In this document: one piece after another, positions 8,914 through 16,187 of the stretch
How the letters are laid out: each line of letters begins with the position of its first letter
Numbering within the stretch: position 1 is the stretch's first letter
DNA from: Pontibacter ummariensis
GTDB taxonomy: Bacteria > Bacteroidota > Bacteroidia > Cytophagales > Hymenobacteraceae
Length of the DNA stretch: 64,000 nucleotides
Reading direction: 5' to 3'
Assembly: GCF_900188175.1 (NCBI RefSeq)
Contig: NZ_FZOQ01000012.1
Location: 124,001-188,000, forward strand
The notes under the pieces: model-generated
Seen by the model: the letters and a program-made list of their open reading frames with translations, nothing else
Database searches by the model: none
Told to the model about the DNA's origin: nothing
Translations under genes and position numbers: made by a program

Positions 8914-8926
8914 GATTGATCAATCA
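8913..8926. promoter_or_regulatory. 14-bp perfect palindrome at the eda start
   Basis: TGATTGATCAATCA is a perfect palindrome beginning at the first base of the eda start codon and filling the kdgK-eda gap. It has an AT centre, unlike the CG-centred LacI-type sites elsewhere in the locus, so it may bind a different protein or have no function. Confidence 0.35.
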
Positions 8927-8948
8927 GTTACTGAATGGGTGAAAAAAA

Positions 8949-9968
8949 CTATCGAACCAGCCTGCCGGAGGTGTTACCGCCTAAAATTGCCTCCACTTCT
9001 TCCACGGTAGCCAGGTTCGCATCTTCTTTGATGGTATGCTTGAGTACAGAGGCCGCCACACCAAAGTCAAGCGACCGTTGGTCGTCCTGGTACTGGAGCT
9101 GCCCATAGATCAGGCCCGCAATAAAGGCATCACCGCCACCAATGCGGTCTACAATGGGGGTAATGTCATACGTCTGTGTTTCCAGCAGCTGCTCACCATT
9201 CCACAGCATGCCAGACAAGGTATTGTGGGAGGCGCTTACCGAGCCACGGGTTGTGTTCACGATCTTCTTTATCTTCGGGAAGCGGTCCATTATCTGCCGA
9301 AAGACAGAAATGTGCGCCTCCTCTTCTGCTGCTTCCTTGGGGGTGATGCCTAGGATATCTTTGGCATCGCCAAGGCCGGAAACGATAAGGTCACAGCCGG
9401 CCATAAGCTCCGGCATTACCTCCTCCACTGCTTTGCCGTATTGCCACAGGTTTTTGCGATAGTTAATGTCGGCCGATACCGTAATCCCCTTCTTGTTTGC
9501 CTCCTCAATCGCTTTTTGGCAACAAGCGGCGGCTCCCGCCGAAATAGCGGGTGTGATGCCTGTCCAGTGGAACCAAGCAGCGTCTGCAAACACCTCGTCC
9601 CAGTCAATCATGTCCGGCTCCAGTGCTGCAAAGGCAGAATCGCTACGGTCATAGACCACTTTGCTTGGCCTGACGCTGGCTCCTGTTTCCAAGAAATAAA
9701 TGCCCAGCCTGTCGCCGCCGTACAGGATATGCTGCGTGTCTACACCATACTTGCGGAGCAGGTTAGTGGCCGCCTTGCCTAACTCATTATCCGGGAAGCG
9801 CGTCACATGCGCAGCTGGTAAACCTAACTGGGCCAGTGAGATAGCCACGTTTGCCTCGCCGCCACCATAGGTCACATCAAATTGTGTTGCCTGTACAATC
9901 CGCGCATAATCAGGCGTGGACAACCGTAGCATCACTTCGCCGAACGTGACGACTTGCTTCTGCCTCAT
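8949..9968 (-). CDS. kdgK: 2-dehydro-3-deoxygluconokinase
   Basis: This PfkB-family sugar kinase phosphorylates KDG to KDPG. It has 339 residues from the chosen ATG. It shows VVTFGEVMLRLSTPDYARI at the N-terminus, FDVTYGGGEANVAISLAQLG as substrate region, and the PfkB signature with the catalytic Asp in DRIGGGDAFIAGLIYG. I chose the start at 9968 because MRQKQVVTFGE matches the family N-terminus. That start lies inside the uxaC coding region, giving a 59-base overlap. In-frame upstream ATGs exist at 9992 and 10040 but would add non-family residues. Confidence 0.94.
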   Translation of the reverse strand: MRQKQVVTFGEVMLRLSTPDYARIVQATQFDVTYGGGEANVAISLAQLGLPAAHVTRFPDNELGKAATNLLRKYGVDTQHILYGGDRLGIYFLETGASVRPSKVVYDRSDSAFAALEPDMIDWDEVFADAAWFHWTGITPAISAGAAACCQKAIEEANKKGITVSADINYRKNLWQYGKAVEEVMPELMAGCDLIVSGLGDAKDILGITPKEAAEEEAHISVFRQIMDRFPKIKKIVNTTRGSVSASHNTLSGMLWNGEQLLETQTYDITPIVDRIGGGDAFIAGLIYGQLQYQDDQRSLDFGVAASVLKHTIKEDANLATVEEVEAILGGNTSGRLVR

Positions 9969-11367
9969 AGAAATTGAAGTATGATTTAGCATTGTAATAG
10001 CATATGTTTTCCACCATCTGGCCCAGCCAGGCCATCTCACTGGCGGGCAGTTCCCCGTTTTCCACGTCGTTGCCGATCATGTTGCAGAGGATTCTTCTGA
10101 AGTACTCATGGCGCGGATAGGAGAGGAAGCTTCTGGAGTCGGTCAGCATGCCCACAAAGCGGCTCAGCAGGCCCATGTTGGAGAGGGCATTCAGTTGCTT
10201 TTCCATACCGTCCTTCTGGTCCAGGAACCACCAGGCGGAGCCATACTGGATCTTACCAGGCGTAGAGCCGTCGTTAAAGTTGCCGATCATGGTGGCGTAC
10301 AGCTCGTTCTGACAAGGATTCAGGTTGTAGAGGATGGTTTTAGTTAGTTGGTTCGAGTTATCAAGTTTGTCCATGAACCTGGAAAGGGGTTGAGCTACGT
10401 CAAAATCGCCGATAGAGTCGAAGCCGGTATCAGGGCCCAACTCGCGCATCATACGGGTGTTGTTGTTGCGAAGGGCTCCGAGGTGAAACTGCTGCGTCCA
10501 GCCTTTGGCATGATCCAGCAGGGCCAGGTGCAGCAGCATAGCCGACTTAAATTTCAGAACTTCTTCCTGTGTCAGGGTTTGCTTGTTAAGCGCCATCTCA
10601 AAAATGGCCTTGACCTCTGCGTCTGTATACGCTTCAGCGTATACAGTCTCCAGGCCGTGGTCCGATAGGCGACACCCCTGCTCATGGAAGAAATCGTGGC
10701 GCTGCTTCAGGGCATCCAGCAGCTGTTGGAAGTTACTGATAGAAACACCGGATGCTTCTTCCAGCTTCTGCAGGTAAGGCAGAAATACCTCTGGCTGCTC
10801 TATTGCCAGTACTTTATCAGCGCGGAAGGCTGGCAGTACCTTAAGGCCTATGTTTTCGGCTTTGATCTGCTGGTGATACGCCAGGCTATCAACCGGATCA
10901 TCGGTGGTGCAGATCACCTCCACATTCATCTTGCTGAGGATACCGCGCACGCTGAAATCATCCGTTTGCAGCATCACGGTGCAGGCATCGTAGATTTCGC
11001 GGGCTGTCTCCGGCTTCAGGATCTTCTCTATCCCAAAAGGCCTTTTCAGTTCCATGTGTGTCCAGTGGTAGAGGGGGTTGCGCATGGTATAAGGCACCGT
11101 TTCCGCCCACTTCTCAAACTTTGCGTAATCGTTTGCACTGCCGGTGCAAAATTTTTCGGGCACCCCGTTGGTGCGCATAGCCCGCCATTTATAGTGGTCG
11201 CCTTCCAGCCAGATCTGTGTCAGGTTGGCAAACTTCCTGTCTTTGGCAATGTCTTCAGGTGAAAGATGGCAGTGATAATCGATGATGGGCATGGCCTTGG
11301 CATGCTCGTGGTATAGTTTCTGTGCGGTTTTGGTCTGCAGCAGAAAGTTCTCGTCTAAAAATGACAT
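9910..11367 (-). CDS. uxaC: Glucuronate/galacturonate isomerase
   Basis: UxaC isomerises D-galacturonate to D-tagaturonate, and D-glucuronate to D-fructuronate. It has 485 residues, slightly longer than usual. Motifs are MPIIDYHCHLSPEDIA near the N-terminus with metal-binding His residues, WLEGDHYKWRAMRTNGV, ICTTDDPVDSL, HLGALRNNNTRM and LTDSRSFLSYPRHEYFRRIL. The family usually ends shortly after ICYYNAKSYF. Here about 20 extra codons run on into kdgK, so the tail (EAEASRHVRRSDATVVHA) is encoded in overlap with kdgK. Confidence 0.96.
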   Translation of the reverse strand: MSFLDENFLLQTKTAQKLYHEHAKAMPIIDYHCHLSPEDIAKDRKFANLTQIWLEGDHYKWRAMRTNGVPEKFCTGSANDYAKFEKWAETVPYTMRNPLYHWTHMELKRPFGIEKILKPETAREIYDACTVMLQTDDFSVRGILSKMNVEVICTTDDPVDSLAYHQQIKAENIGLKVLPAFRADKVLAIEQPEVFLPYLQKLEEASGVSISNFQQLLDALKQRHDFFHEQGCRLSDHGLETVYAEAYTDAEVKAIFEMALNKQTLTQEEVLKFKSAMLLHLALLDHAKGWTQQFHLGALRNNNTRMMRELGPDTGFDSIGDFDVAQPLSRFMDKLDNSNQLTKTILYNLNPCQNELYATMIGNFNDGSTPGKIQYGSAWWFLDQKDGMEKQLNALSNMGLLSRFVGMLTDSRSFLSYPRHEYFRRILCNMIGNDVENGELPASEMAWLGQMVENICYYNAKSYFNFYEAEASRHVRRSDATVVHA

Positions 11368-11373
11368 ATAGCT

Positions 11374-11413
11374 GTTGCTTTTCAGAAGTAAAAGTTGCTT
11401 TTCAGAAGTAAAA
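11374..11413. repeat. Tandem 2 x 20 bp repeat in the uxaC leader
   Basis: The 20-base unit GTTGCTTTTCAGAAGTAAAA occurs twice without a gap, starting 7 bases upstream of the uxaC start codon. It is probably a recent duplication that lengthens the leader and repeats any translation signal inside it. Confidence 0.9.
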
Positions 11414-11420
11414 ATTAAGT

Positions 11421-11452
11421 AAAGGCTCCTCCTAAACCGGAGAAGCGCCTTT
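11421..11452 (-). terminator. Imperfect hairpin between uxaB and uxaC
   Basis: Read on the minus strand, AAAGGC and CTCC pair with GGAG and GCCTTT around a six-base loop with an internal bulge. It follows the uxaB stop and may weaken or end read-through into uxaC. Confidence 0.45.
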
Positions 11453-11466
11453 AAGCACTGCAGGGC

Positions 11467-12897
11467 TTAGGCTAATTTAAGGTTCTCCTGCTCTGATTGC
11501 AGCAGCAAAGCCACCTGCGCTGTTACTTTATCCGCCAGGCCCTCTACCTGTGTCAGGTCCTGATCCCAAAAGTCAGTGTTGGACAGAACGGTCTTTACTG
11601 TTTCTGCCGGAACCTCTTTTTGCCAGGCTTGCTCGAAAAAGCTGAGTATCTCAGCGGAATCGTTGAGCGGAATACGCTCACCTTGCCATTCGCCGCGGTA
11701 AAACAGAATCAGAGCTGCCAGTGCCTTTAGTAGCTGCTCCGGTAGTTGTTCTTTGCGCTTTTTATACTCCAGTACAGACGGTAACACGCGCACCTTGTAC
11801 TTGGAGATGGAGTTAAGGGCAATAGAGATGAGCTCGTGCCGGATAAAAGGGTTCTGGAAGCGCTCTATCACGTCCTTGGCGAACTGGTGCAGCTCTTCTT
11901 CCGGCAGGTCAAGGGTCGGGATGATTTCCTCGAAAACGGCCTCCCTGATGAAGGCACCTGTTTGAGGGTCTTCCACTGCCTCACGCACCGTGCGCAGGCC
12001 CTGCAGGTAAGCGACCGGCACCATCGCCGTGTGCGCTCCGTTCAGGATGCGTACTTTTCTAGAGCGGTAAGGGGTAAGGTTTTGGACAAACTTCACCTGT
12101 AAGTTTGCTTTCTCGGTTGGGAAGGCAGCTTTTACCGCTTCTGGCGCCTCAATCACCCAGAGGTGGAAGGGCTCTGCCTTTACTACCAGGTTATCTTCAT
12201 AACCCAGTTCCTGCTGTATCTCCTGGATGTTTTCTTTCGGGAAGCCAGGCACAATGCGATCTACCAGGGTATTGCAGAAGCTGTTGCTTTCTTCTATCCA
12301 GGTACTAAACGCCTGTGGCAGGCCCCAGTGTTTAACATACTGTAGCACGGCCTGGCGCAGGGCCTCCCCGTTCTTCTCGATCAGTTCGCAAGGGATAATG
12401 GCCAAGCCTTTGTCCGCCGCACCTTTAAAATGCGTGAACCTGTGGTAAAGCAGGGAAGTTAGTTTGCCTGGGAAGCTACTTGGCAGCGTCTCCATGTTCT
12501 GGTCCGCTTCCTCAAAGGCAATACCGGCTTCGGTCGTGTTCGAGATGATAAACTCCAGGTCCTTGTTCTCTGCCAGTTGCAGAAAGGCAGTATAGTCATC
12601 GTAAGGGTTGAGGGCACCCGAAACGCAGGTGATCAAGCGTGTCTCCTGGGTTTCTTTCCCTCCCTGTATGCCATTCAGCAATACGTGGTAGAGGCCTTCC
12701 TGCTGATTGAGCAGGTGTACGATGCCCCGCTCTATTGGCTGAATAATTTTGACACTGCCGTTGAAGCCAGCCTTTTCGTTCAGGGTATCAATGATCCAAT
12801 CAACAAATCCACGCAGGAAGTTGCCCTCCCCAAACTGCAATACTTTCACCGGATAATTTGTCTCTACACTGGCTGTTTGTCTGTTCAATGGTTTCAT
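11467..12897 (-). CDS. uxaB: Tagaturonate reductase (altronate oxidoreductase)
   Basis: This NAD-dependent mannitol-dehydrogenase-family enzyme reduces tagaturonate to altronate. It has 476 residues. The N-terminus has VKVLQFGEGNFLRGFVDWII, the Rossmann entry of this family. LITCVSGALNPY and FIISNTTEAGI follow, and the catalytic region is RSRKVRILNGAHTAMVPVAYL, with the conserved Lys and the NGxH triad. It sits between lacI and uxaC in the same direction. Confidence 0.95.
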   Translation of the reverse strand: MKPLNRQTASVETNYPVKVLQFGEGNFLRGFVDWIIDTLNEKAGFNGSVKIIQPIERGIVHLLNQQEGLYHVLLNGIQGGKETQETRLITCVSGALNPYDDYTAFLQLAENKDLEFIISNTTEAGIAFEEADQNMETLPSSFPGKLTSLLYHRFTHFKGAADKGLAIIPCELIEKNGEALRQAVLQYVKHWGLPQAFSTWIEESNSFCNTLVDRIVPGFPKENIQEIQQELGYEDNLVVKAEPFHLWVIEAPEAVKAAFPTEKANLQVKFVQNLTPYRSRKVRILNGAHTAMVPVAYLQGLRTVREAVEDPQTGAFIREAVFEEIIPTLDLPEEELHQFAKDVIERFQNPFIRHELISIALNSISKYKVRVLPSVLEYKKRKEQLPEQLLKALAALILFYRGEWQGERIPLNDSAEILSFFEQAWQKEVPAETVKTVLSNTDFWDQDLTQVEGLADKVTAQVALLLQSEQENLKLA

Positions 12898-12981
12898 AAG
12901 TATGTCGTTTTTATGGATCTGTTGATTGAATTCCTGTTTTATGCTCGCTACTCTTCCTAGGGGGAGTAGAGTCGTTCTGTG

Positions 12982-14043
12982 TTATTTTTGAGCTGTTGTT
13001 GCCGCGATAAGCTGTGCTTCTTTTTTTAAGGAAGACTTTCGTATTACCAACTCCGGTTTCAGCACTGTCTTCTGTGGGATGTACTTATTGGGGTCAGTTT
13101 TCAACTGCTGAAAGAAGAGCTCTGCCGCCATTTTACCCATGGGTATGCTGAGCTGATCTACTGTGGTGAGCGGCGGGTCAGAGAAGGAGGTGAAGGGGTC
13201 ATTACTGAAGCCAGCCAGGGCCACTTGCTCGGGTATCTTTATGCTTCTTTCCTTCAGTACCTGCATGGCGCCCATCGCCGCAAAGTCACTGGCCGAGAAC
13301 ACCGCATCAGGGACTTCTTTCAATTGCAGGAGCTGCTCCATGCTGGCACGGCCATCCTCCAGCTGGAGGTTGCTGGGTACGACCAGCTCTTCCTCATAAG
13401 GGAGCCCGTTATTCTTTAGTGCATCTGTATAGCCCCGCAAGCGCTCCTTAAACACGCTTACTTTTTTAGGGTTCGTGAAGTGGGCAATGCGCCGGCAACC
13501 CTGCTCTATCAGGTGCTCTACTATCTTATAGGCGCCCCAGTAGTCGTCAATCATCACCTGGCTTACCTCCAGCGCGTCAGTGGTGCGGTCAAACAGCACC
13601 AGGGGCATGCCCTTTTGCTGTGCCTTCTTAAAGTGCTCAAAGTCTTCTGTGTTCTTCCCGATGGAGGCGATGATCCCGTCTACCCGTGCCCGGAACAGGG
13701 CTTCGATGGTTTGCACCTCCTTCTCGTAGCTGTCATAAGACTGTGAGATAATCACTTTATAGTCCAGTGTGTTCGCCACTTCCTCGATGCCTCTTACCAC
13801 CGAGGCAAAGAAAGCCCGGTCGGCAGTAGGCACAATCACGCCAATGATGTTGCTCTTGCCGTTTCTGAGGGCGGCGGCAATATTGTTTGGCTGGTAATTC
13901 ATCTGCTTTGCAGCTTTCAGCACGGCCTTCTTCGTTGTCTCGCTGATGCGCGGGCTGTTGTTCAGCGCGCGAGACACCGTAGAGGCCGTAATGTTCAGCT
14001 TCTCGGCAATATCATGTATGGTTACCTTCGCTTTGATCTCCAT
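12982..14043 (-). CDS. LacI-family transcriptional regulator of the pectin/uronate locus
   Basis: This 353-residue DNA-binding regulator has an N-terminal LacI helix-turn-helix and hinge (VTIHDIAEKLNITASTVSRA, then LNNSPRISETTKKAV and NYQPNNIAAALR). A periplasmic-binding-protein-like sensor domain follows from IIGVIVPTADRAFF to the end. It lies inside the uronate operon, 46 bases after kduD and 84 before uxaB. Four palindromes of LacI operator type lie before kduI, susC, the GH105 gene and uxaA. The likely effector is a pathway intermediate such as KDG (inference). Confidence 0.93.
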   Translation of the reverse strand: MEIKAKVTIHDIAEKLNITASTVSRALNNSPRISETTKKAVLKAAKQMNYQPNNIAAALRNGKSNIIGVIVPTADRAFFASVVRGIEEVANTLDYKVIISQSYDSYEKEVQTIEALFRARVDGIIASIGKNTEDFEHFKKAQQKGMPLVLFDRTTDALEVSQVMIDDYWGAYKIVEHLIEQGCRRIAHFTNPKKVSVFKERLRGYTDALKNNGLPYEEELVVPSNLQLEDGRASMEQLLQLKEVPDAVFSASDFAAMGAMQVLKERSIKIPEQVALAGFSNDPFTSFSDPPLTTVDQLSIPMGKMAAELFFQQLKTDPNKYIPQKTVLKPELVIRKSSLKKEAQLIAATTAQK

Positions 14044-14089
14044 GTGTAGTCGTTAGTTCCGTATCGCAAAGCGGGATGAAGGCCTAAGC

Positions 14090-14878
14090 TTAACTCTCGT
14101 TCCGAGGTTTACCTATCGTGGCTAAAATGCCTCCATCCACGTAAATAATCTGTCCGTTTATAAAATTGCTGGCCTTGCTTGCCAGGAAAACAGCCACGCC
14201 CTCCAGGTCCTCCGGGTTCCCCCATCGGCCTGCCGGCGTTCTGTTGATGATAAAGTCGTTAAAAGGGTGCCCCTCATAGCGTATAGGTGCCGTCTGGTCG
14301 GTGGCAAAATAGCCGGGACCGATGCCGTTTACCTGTATGTTATGCCTGGCCCACTCGGTGGCCAGGTTTCTGGTCAGCATTTTCAGGCCTCCCTTGGCTG
14401 CGGCATAGGCAGAAACAGTGTCGCGGCCCAGTTCGCTCATCATAGAACAAATGTTGATGATCTTTCCTCTTTTTCGCGCCACCATATTTTGGGCCACGTA
14501 CTTCGACATGATGAAGGGGGCTACCAGGTCCACGTCCACTACTTTGCGGAACTCCTCTACCTCCATCTCCAGGGCGGGTACCCGGCGAATGATGCCCGCG
14601 TTGTTCACCAGCACCTCGATCGGACCAACTTCCTGTTCAATCAGGGCAACATGTTCTTTGGCCTGTGCTTCGTTCGTCACGTCAAACAGGTAACCGTGCA
14701 CCTTATAGCCTTCCTCGCGGTAGTTGGCCAGTGCCGCCTCCATTTTGGCGGGGGTATTGCCGTTTATGACCAGCGTGGCGCCTGCTTTACCTAACGCCTT
14801 AGCAATGGCCATGCCTAGACCGTGCGTAGCCCCTGTAATGAAAGCCACCTGTCCCGTTAAGTCGAAAAGCTGCTGCAT
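14090..14878 (-). CDS. kduD: SDR dehydrogenase, probable KduD (DKII to KDG)
   Basis: This 262-residue short-chain dehydrogenase has the cofactor motif TGATHGLG, the NNAG motif, Ser in ICSMMSEL and the catalytic YAAAK. Close relatives are annotated either as gluconate 5-dehydrogenase or as 2-dehydro-3-deoxy-D-gluconate 5-dehydrogenase (KduD). The next upstream gene is kduI, only 5 bases away. Its product is the KduD substrate, so KduD is the better call. It probably reduces 2,5-diketo-3-deoxygluconate to KDG. Confidence 0.88.
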   Translation of the reverse strand: MQQLFDLTGQVAFITGATHGLGMAIAKALGKAGATLVINGNTPAKMEAALANYREEGYKVHGYLFDVTNEAQAKEHVALIEQEVGPIEVLVNNAGIIRRVPALEMEVEEFRKVVDVDLVAPFIMSKYVAQNMVARKRGKIINICSMMSELGRDTVSAYAAAKGGLKMLTRNLATEWARHNIQVNGIGPGYFATDQTAPIRYEGHPFNDFIINRTPAGRWGNPEDLEGVAVFLASKASNFINGQIIYVDGGILATIGKPRNES

Positions 14879-14883
14879 GCCGG

Positions 14884-15723
14884 TTATTTTAGTTCTGTTG
14901 GTTGTACCTTATCCATGTCGTTGTAATCCAGGTTTTCCCCGGCCATACCCCATATAAAGGAGTAATTGTAGGTGCCAGCGCCGCTGTGGATTGACCAGGG
15001 CGGGGAGATCACGGCCTGTCGGTTCTTCACGAACAGGTGACGTGTTTCCTGCGGCTCTCCCATAAAATGGCACACCGTCTGGTCTTCGGGCAGGTTAAAG
15101 TAGAAGTAAGCCTCCATTCTCCTGTCGTGGGTGTGCGCCGGCATGGTGTTCCACACGCTCCCTTTCTGAAGCTCGGTCAGTCCCATTTGCAGCTGGCATG
15201 TCTCCACCACGGAGCTAACAAGCAGCTTGCGGATAATGCGGTGGTTGGAGCTCTCCAGGGAACCCAGTTCCACGGTCTCGGCCTGGTCCAGCGATACCTT
15301 CTTCGTTGGGTTGGCACGATGTGCCGGTGCCGAGTTAAAATAGAAGTAAGCGCCGCCGGAGCTTGCCGGGTGAAAAATCACTTCTTTCGTGCCCATGCCT
15401 ACATACAGGGCTTCCTTGTTTGCCAAGGCGATCTCTTCCCCGTCCACGGTTACCTTGCTGTCCGGCCCTACATTGATAATGCCTAGCTCTCTTCTGTCCA
15501 GGAAGTGCTCGGAGCGAAGCGTTGGGAACGTTTCCAGTTTCACAGCCTGCGCTACCGGATGGGCACCTCCTACAATCAAACGGTCATACAAGGTGTAGAC
15601 GGCCTGAACAGTGTCCTGCTGGAACAGGTCCTCGATCAGGTAAGCTTCGCGGAGCTTGGCGGTGTCATAGTTCTTGCTGTCATTAGGGTGGATGGCGTGT
15701 CGGGTAAAATAAGTGATGCTCAT
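14884..15723 (-). CDS. kduI: 5-keto-4-deoxyuronate isomerase
   Basis: KduI isomerises 5-keto-4-deoxyuronate (from unsaturated galacturonate) to 2,5-diketo-3-deoxygluconate. The 279-residue length matches the family. Visible features are RHAIHPNDSKNYDTAKLREA at the N-terminus, ELGIINVGPDSKVTVDG, YVGMGTKEVIFHP, and the cupin metal site NTMPAHTHDRRMEAYFYF. It is the first gene of the minus-strand operon. A LacI-type palindrome begins 16 bases upstream of the start codon. Confidence 0.96.
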   Translation of the reverse strand: MSITYFTRHAIHPNDSKNYDTAKLREAYLIEDLFQQDTVQAVYTLYDRLIVGGAHPVAQAVKLETFPTLRSEHFLDRRELGIINVGPDSKVTVDGEEIALANKEALYVGMGTKEVIFHPASSGGAYFYFNSAPAHRANPTKKVSLDQAETVELGSLESSNHRIIRKLLVSSVVETCQLQMGLTELQKGSVWNTMPAHTHDRRMEAYFYFNLPEDQTVCHFMGEPQETRHLFVKNRQAVISPPWSIHSGAGTYNYSFIWGMAGENLDYNDMDKVQPTELK

Positions 15724-15738
15724 ATCGGTGGGGTGTTG

Positions 15739-15752
15739 TGTAAACGTTTGCG
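15739..15752. promoter_or_regulatory. LacI-type operator before kduI
   Basis: TGTAAACGTTTGCG is a near-palindrome centred on CG, 16 bases upstream of the kduI start. On the minus strand it reads CGCAAACGTTTACA, matching the other three sites (GCAAnCGnTTGC type). Binding here should block kduI transcription. Confidence 0.6.
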
Positions 15753-15946
15753 CAAAATAAAATTAATTTTTAAGGATGGTACGCTTTTTTTCGATTTTGT
15801 ATGTGAATAAGCTAAAAAAAATATTTTAGTGAGTAAGTGCTGACATTTTTATTAATGCCTATTAAGTGGCTTTAAACGCGTGTTTTGCAGCTTTTTGTGA
15901 AAATACTTAAAGTTTATTTTGTGAATAAAGATAGAAAGTTTTAAAA

Positions 15947-15960
15947 TGCAAACGATTGCG
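15947..15960. promoter_or_regulatory. LacI-type operator before susC
   Basis: TGCAAACGATTGCG is centred on CG with arms GCAA and TTGC. It lies about 227 bases upstream of the susC start, in the same divergent region as the kduI site. Confidence 0.6.
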
Positions 15961-16187
15961 CAACCTTTCTGATTGATCGTTAGTAAGTGCTTAATCAGCA
16001 GCGAGGAGATAAGCAGGTTGATCTGACTTTAACAAAGCGCAGAAGCGGCAGGACAAAGGCTAAAGAAACCGGGCTTTTGTGGAGACAAGCAGGCTTTAGG
16101 CTAACGCTTAGGTTACTCAAGATACTGATAGAGTTAAAAATATAACAACAAATCATCTTATTTATTAACCAAAATAAAGGATAACCT

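Larger units (their letters stand above)
15724..16187. other. Divergent control region kduI / susC
   Basis: This 464-base AT-rich intergenic stretch separates the intracellular (-) and extracellular (+) arms of the locus. It holds two LacI-type palindromes, one next to kduI and one about 230 bases before susC. The half nearer susC is a long leader without an ORF I would support. The last 50 bases are very A-rich, as is usual before Bacteroidota start codons. No riboswitch was recognised. Confidence 0.7.
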
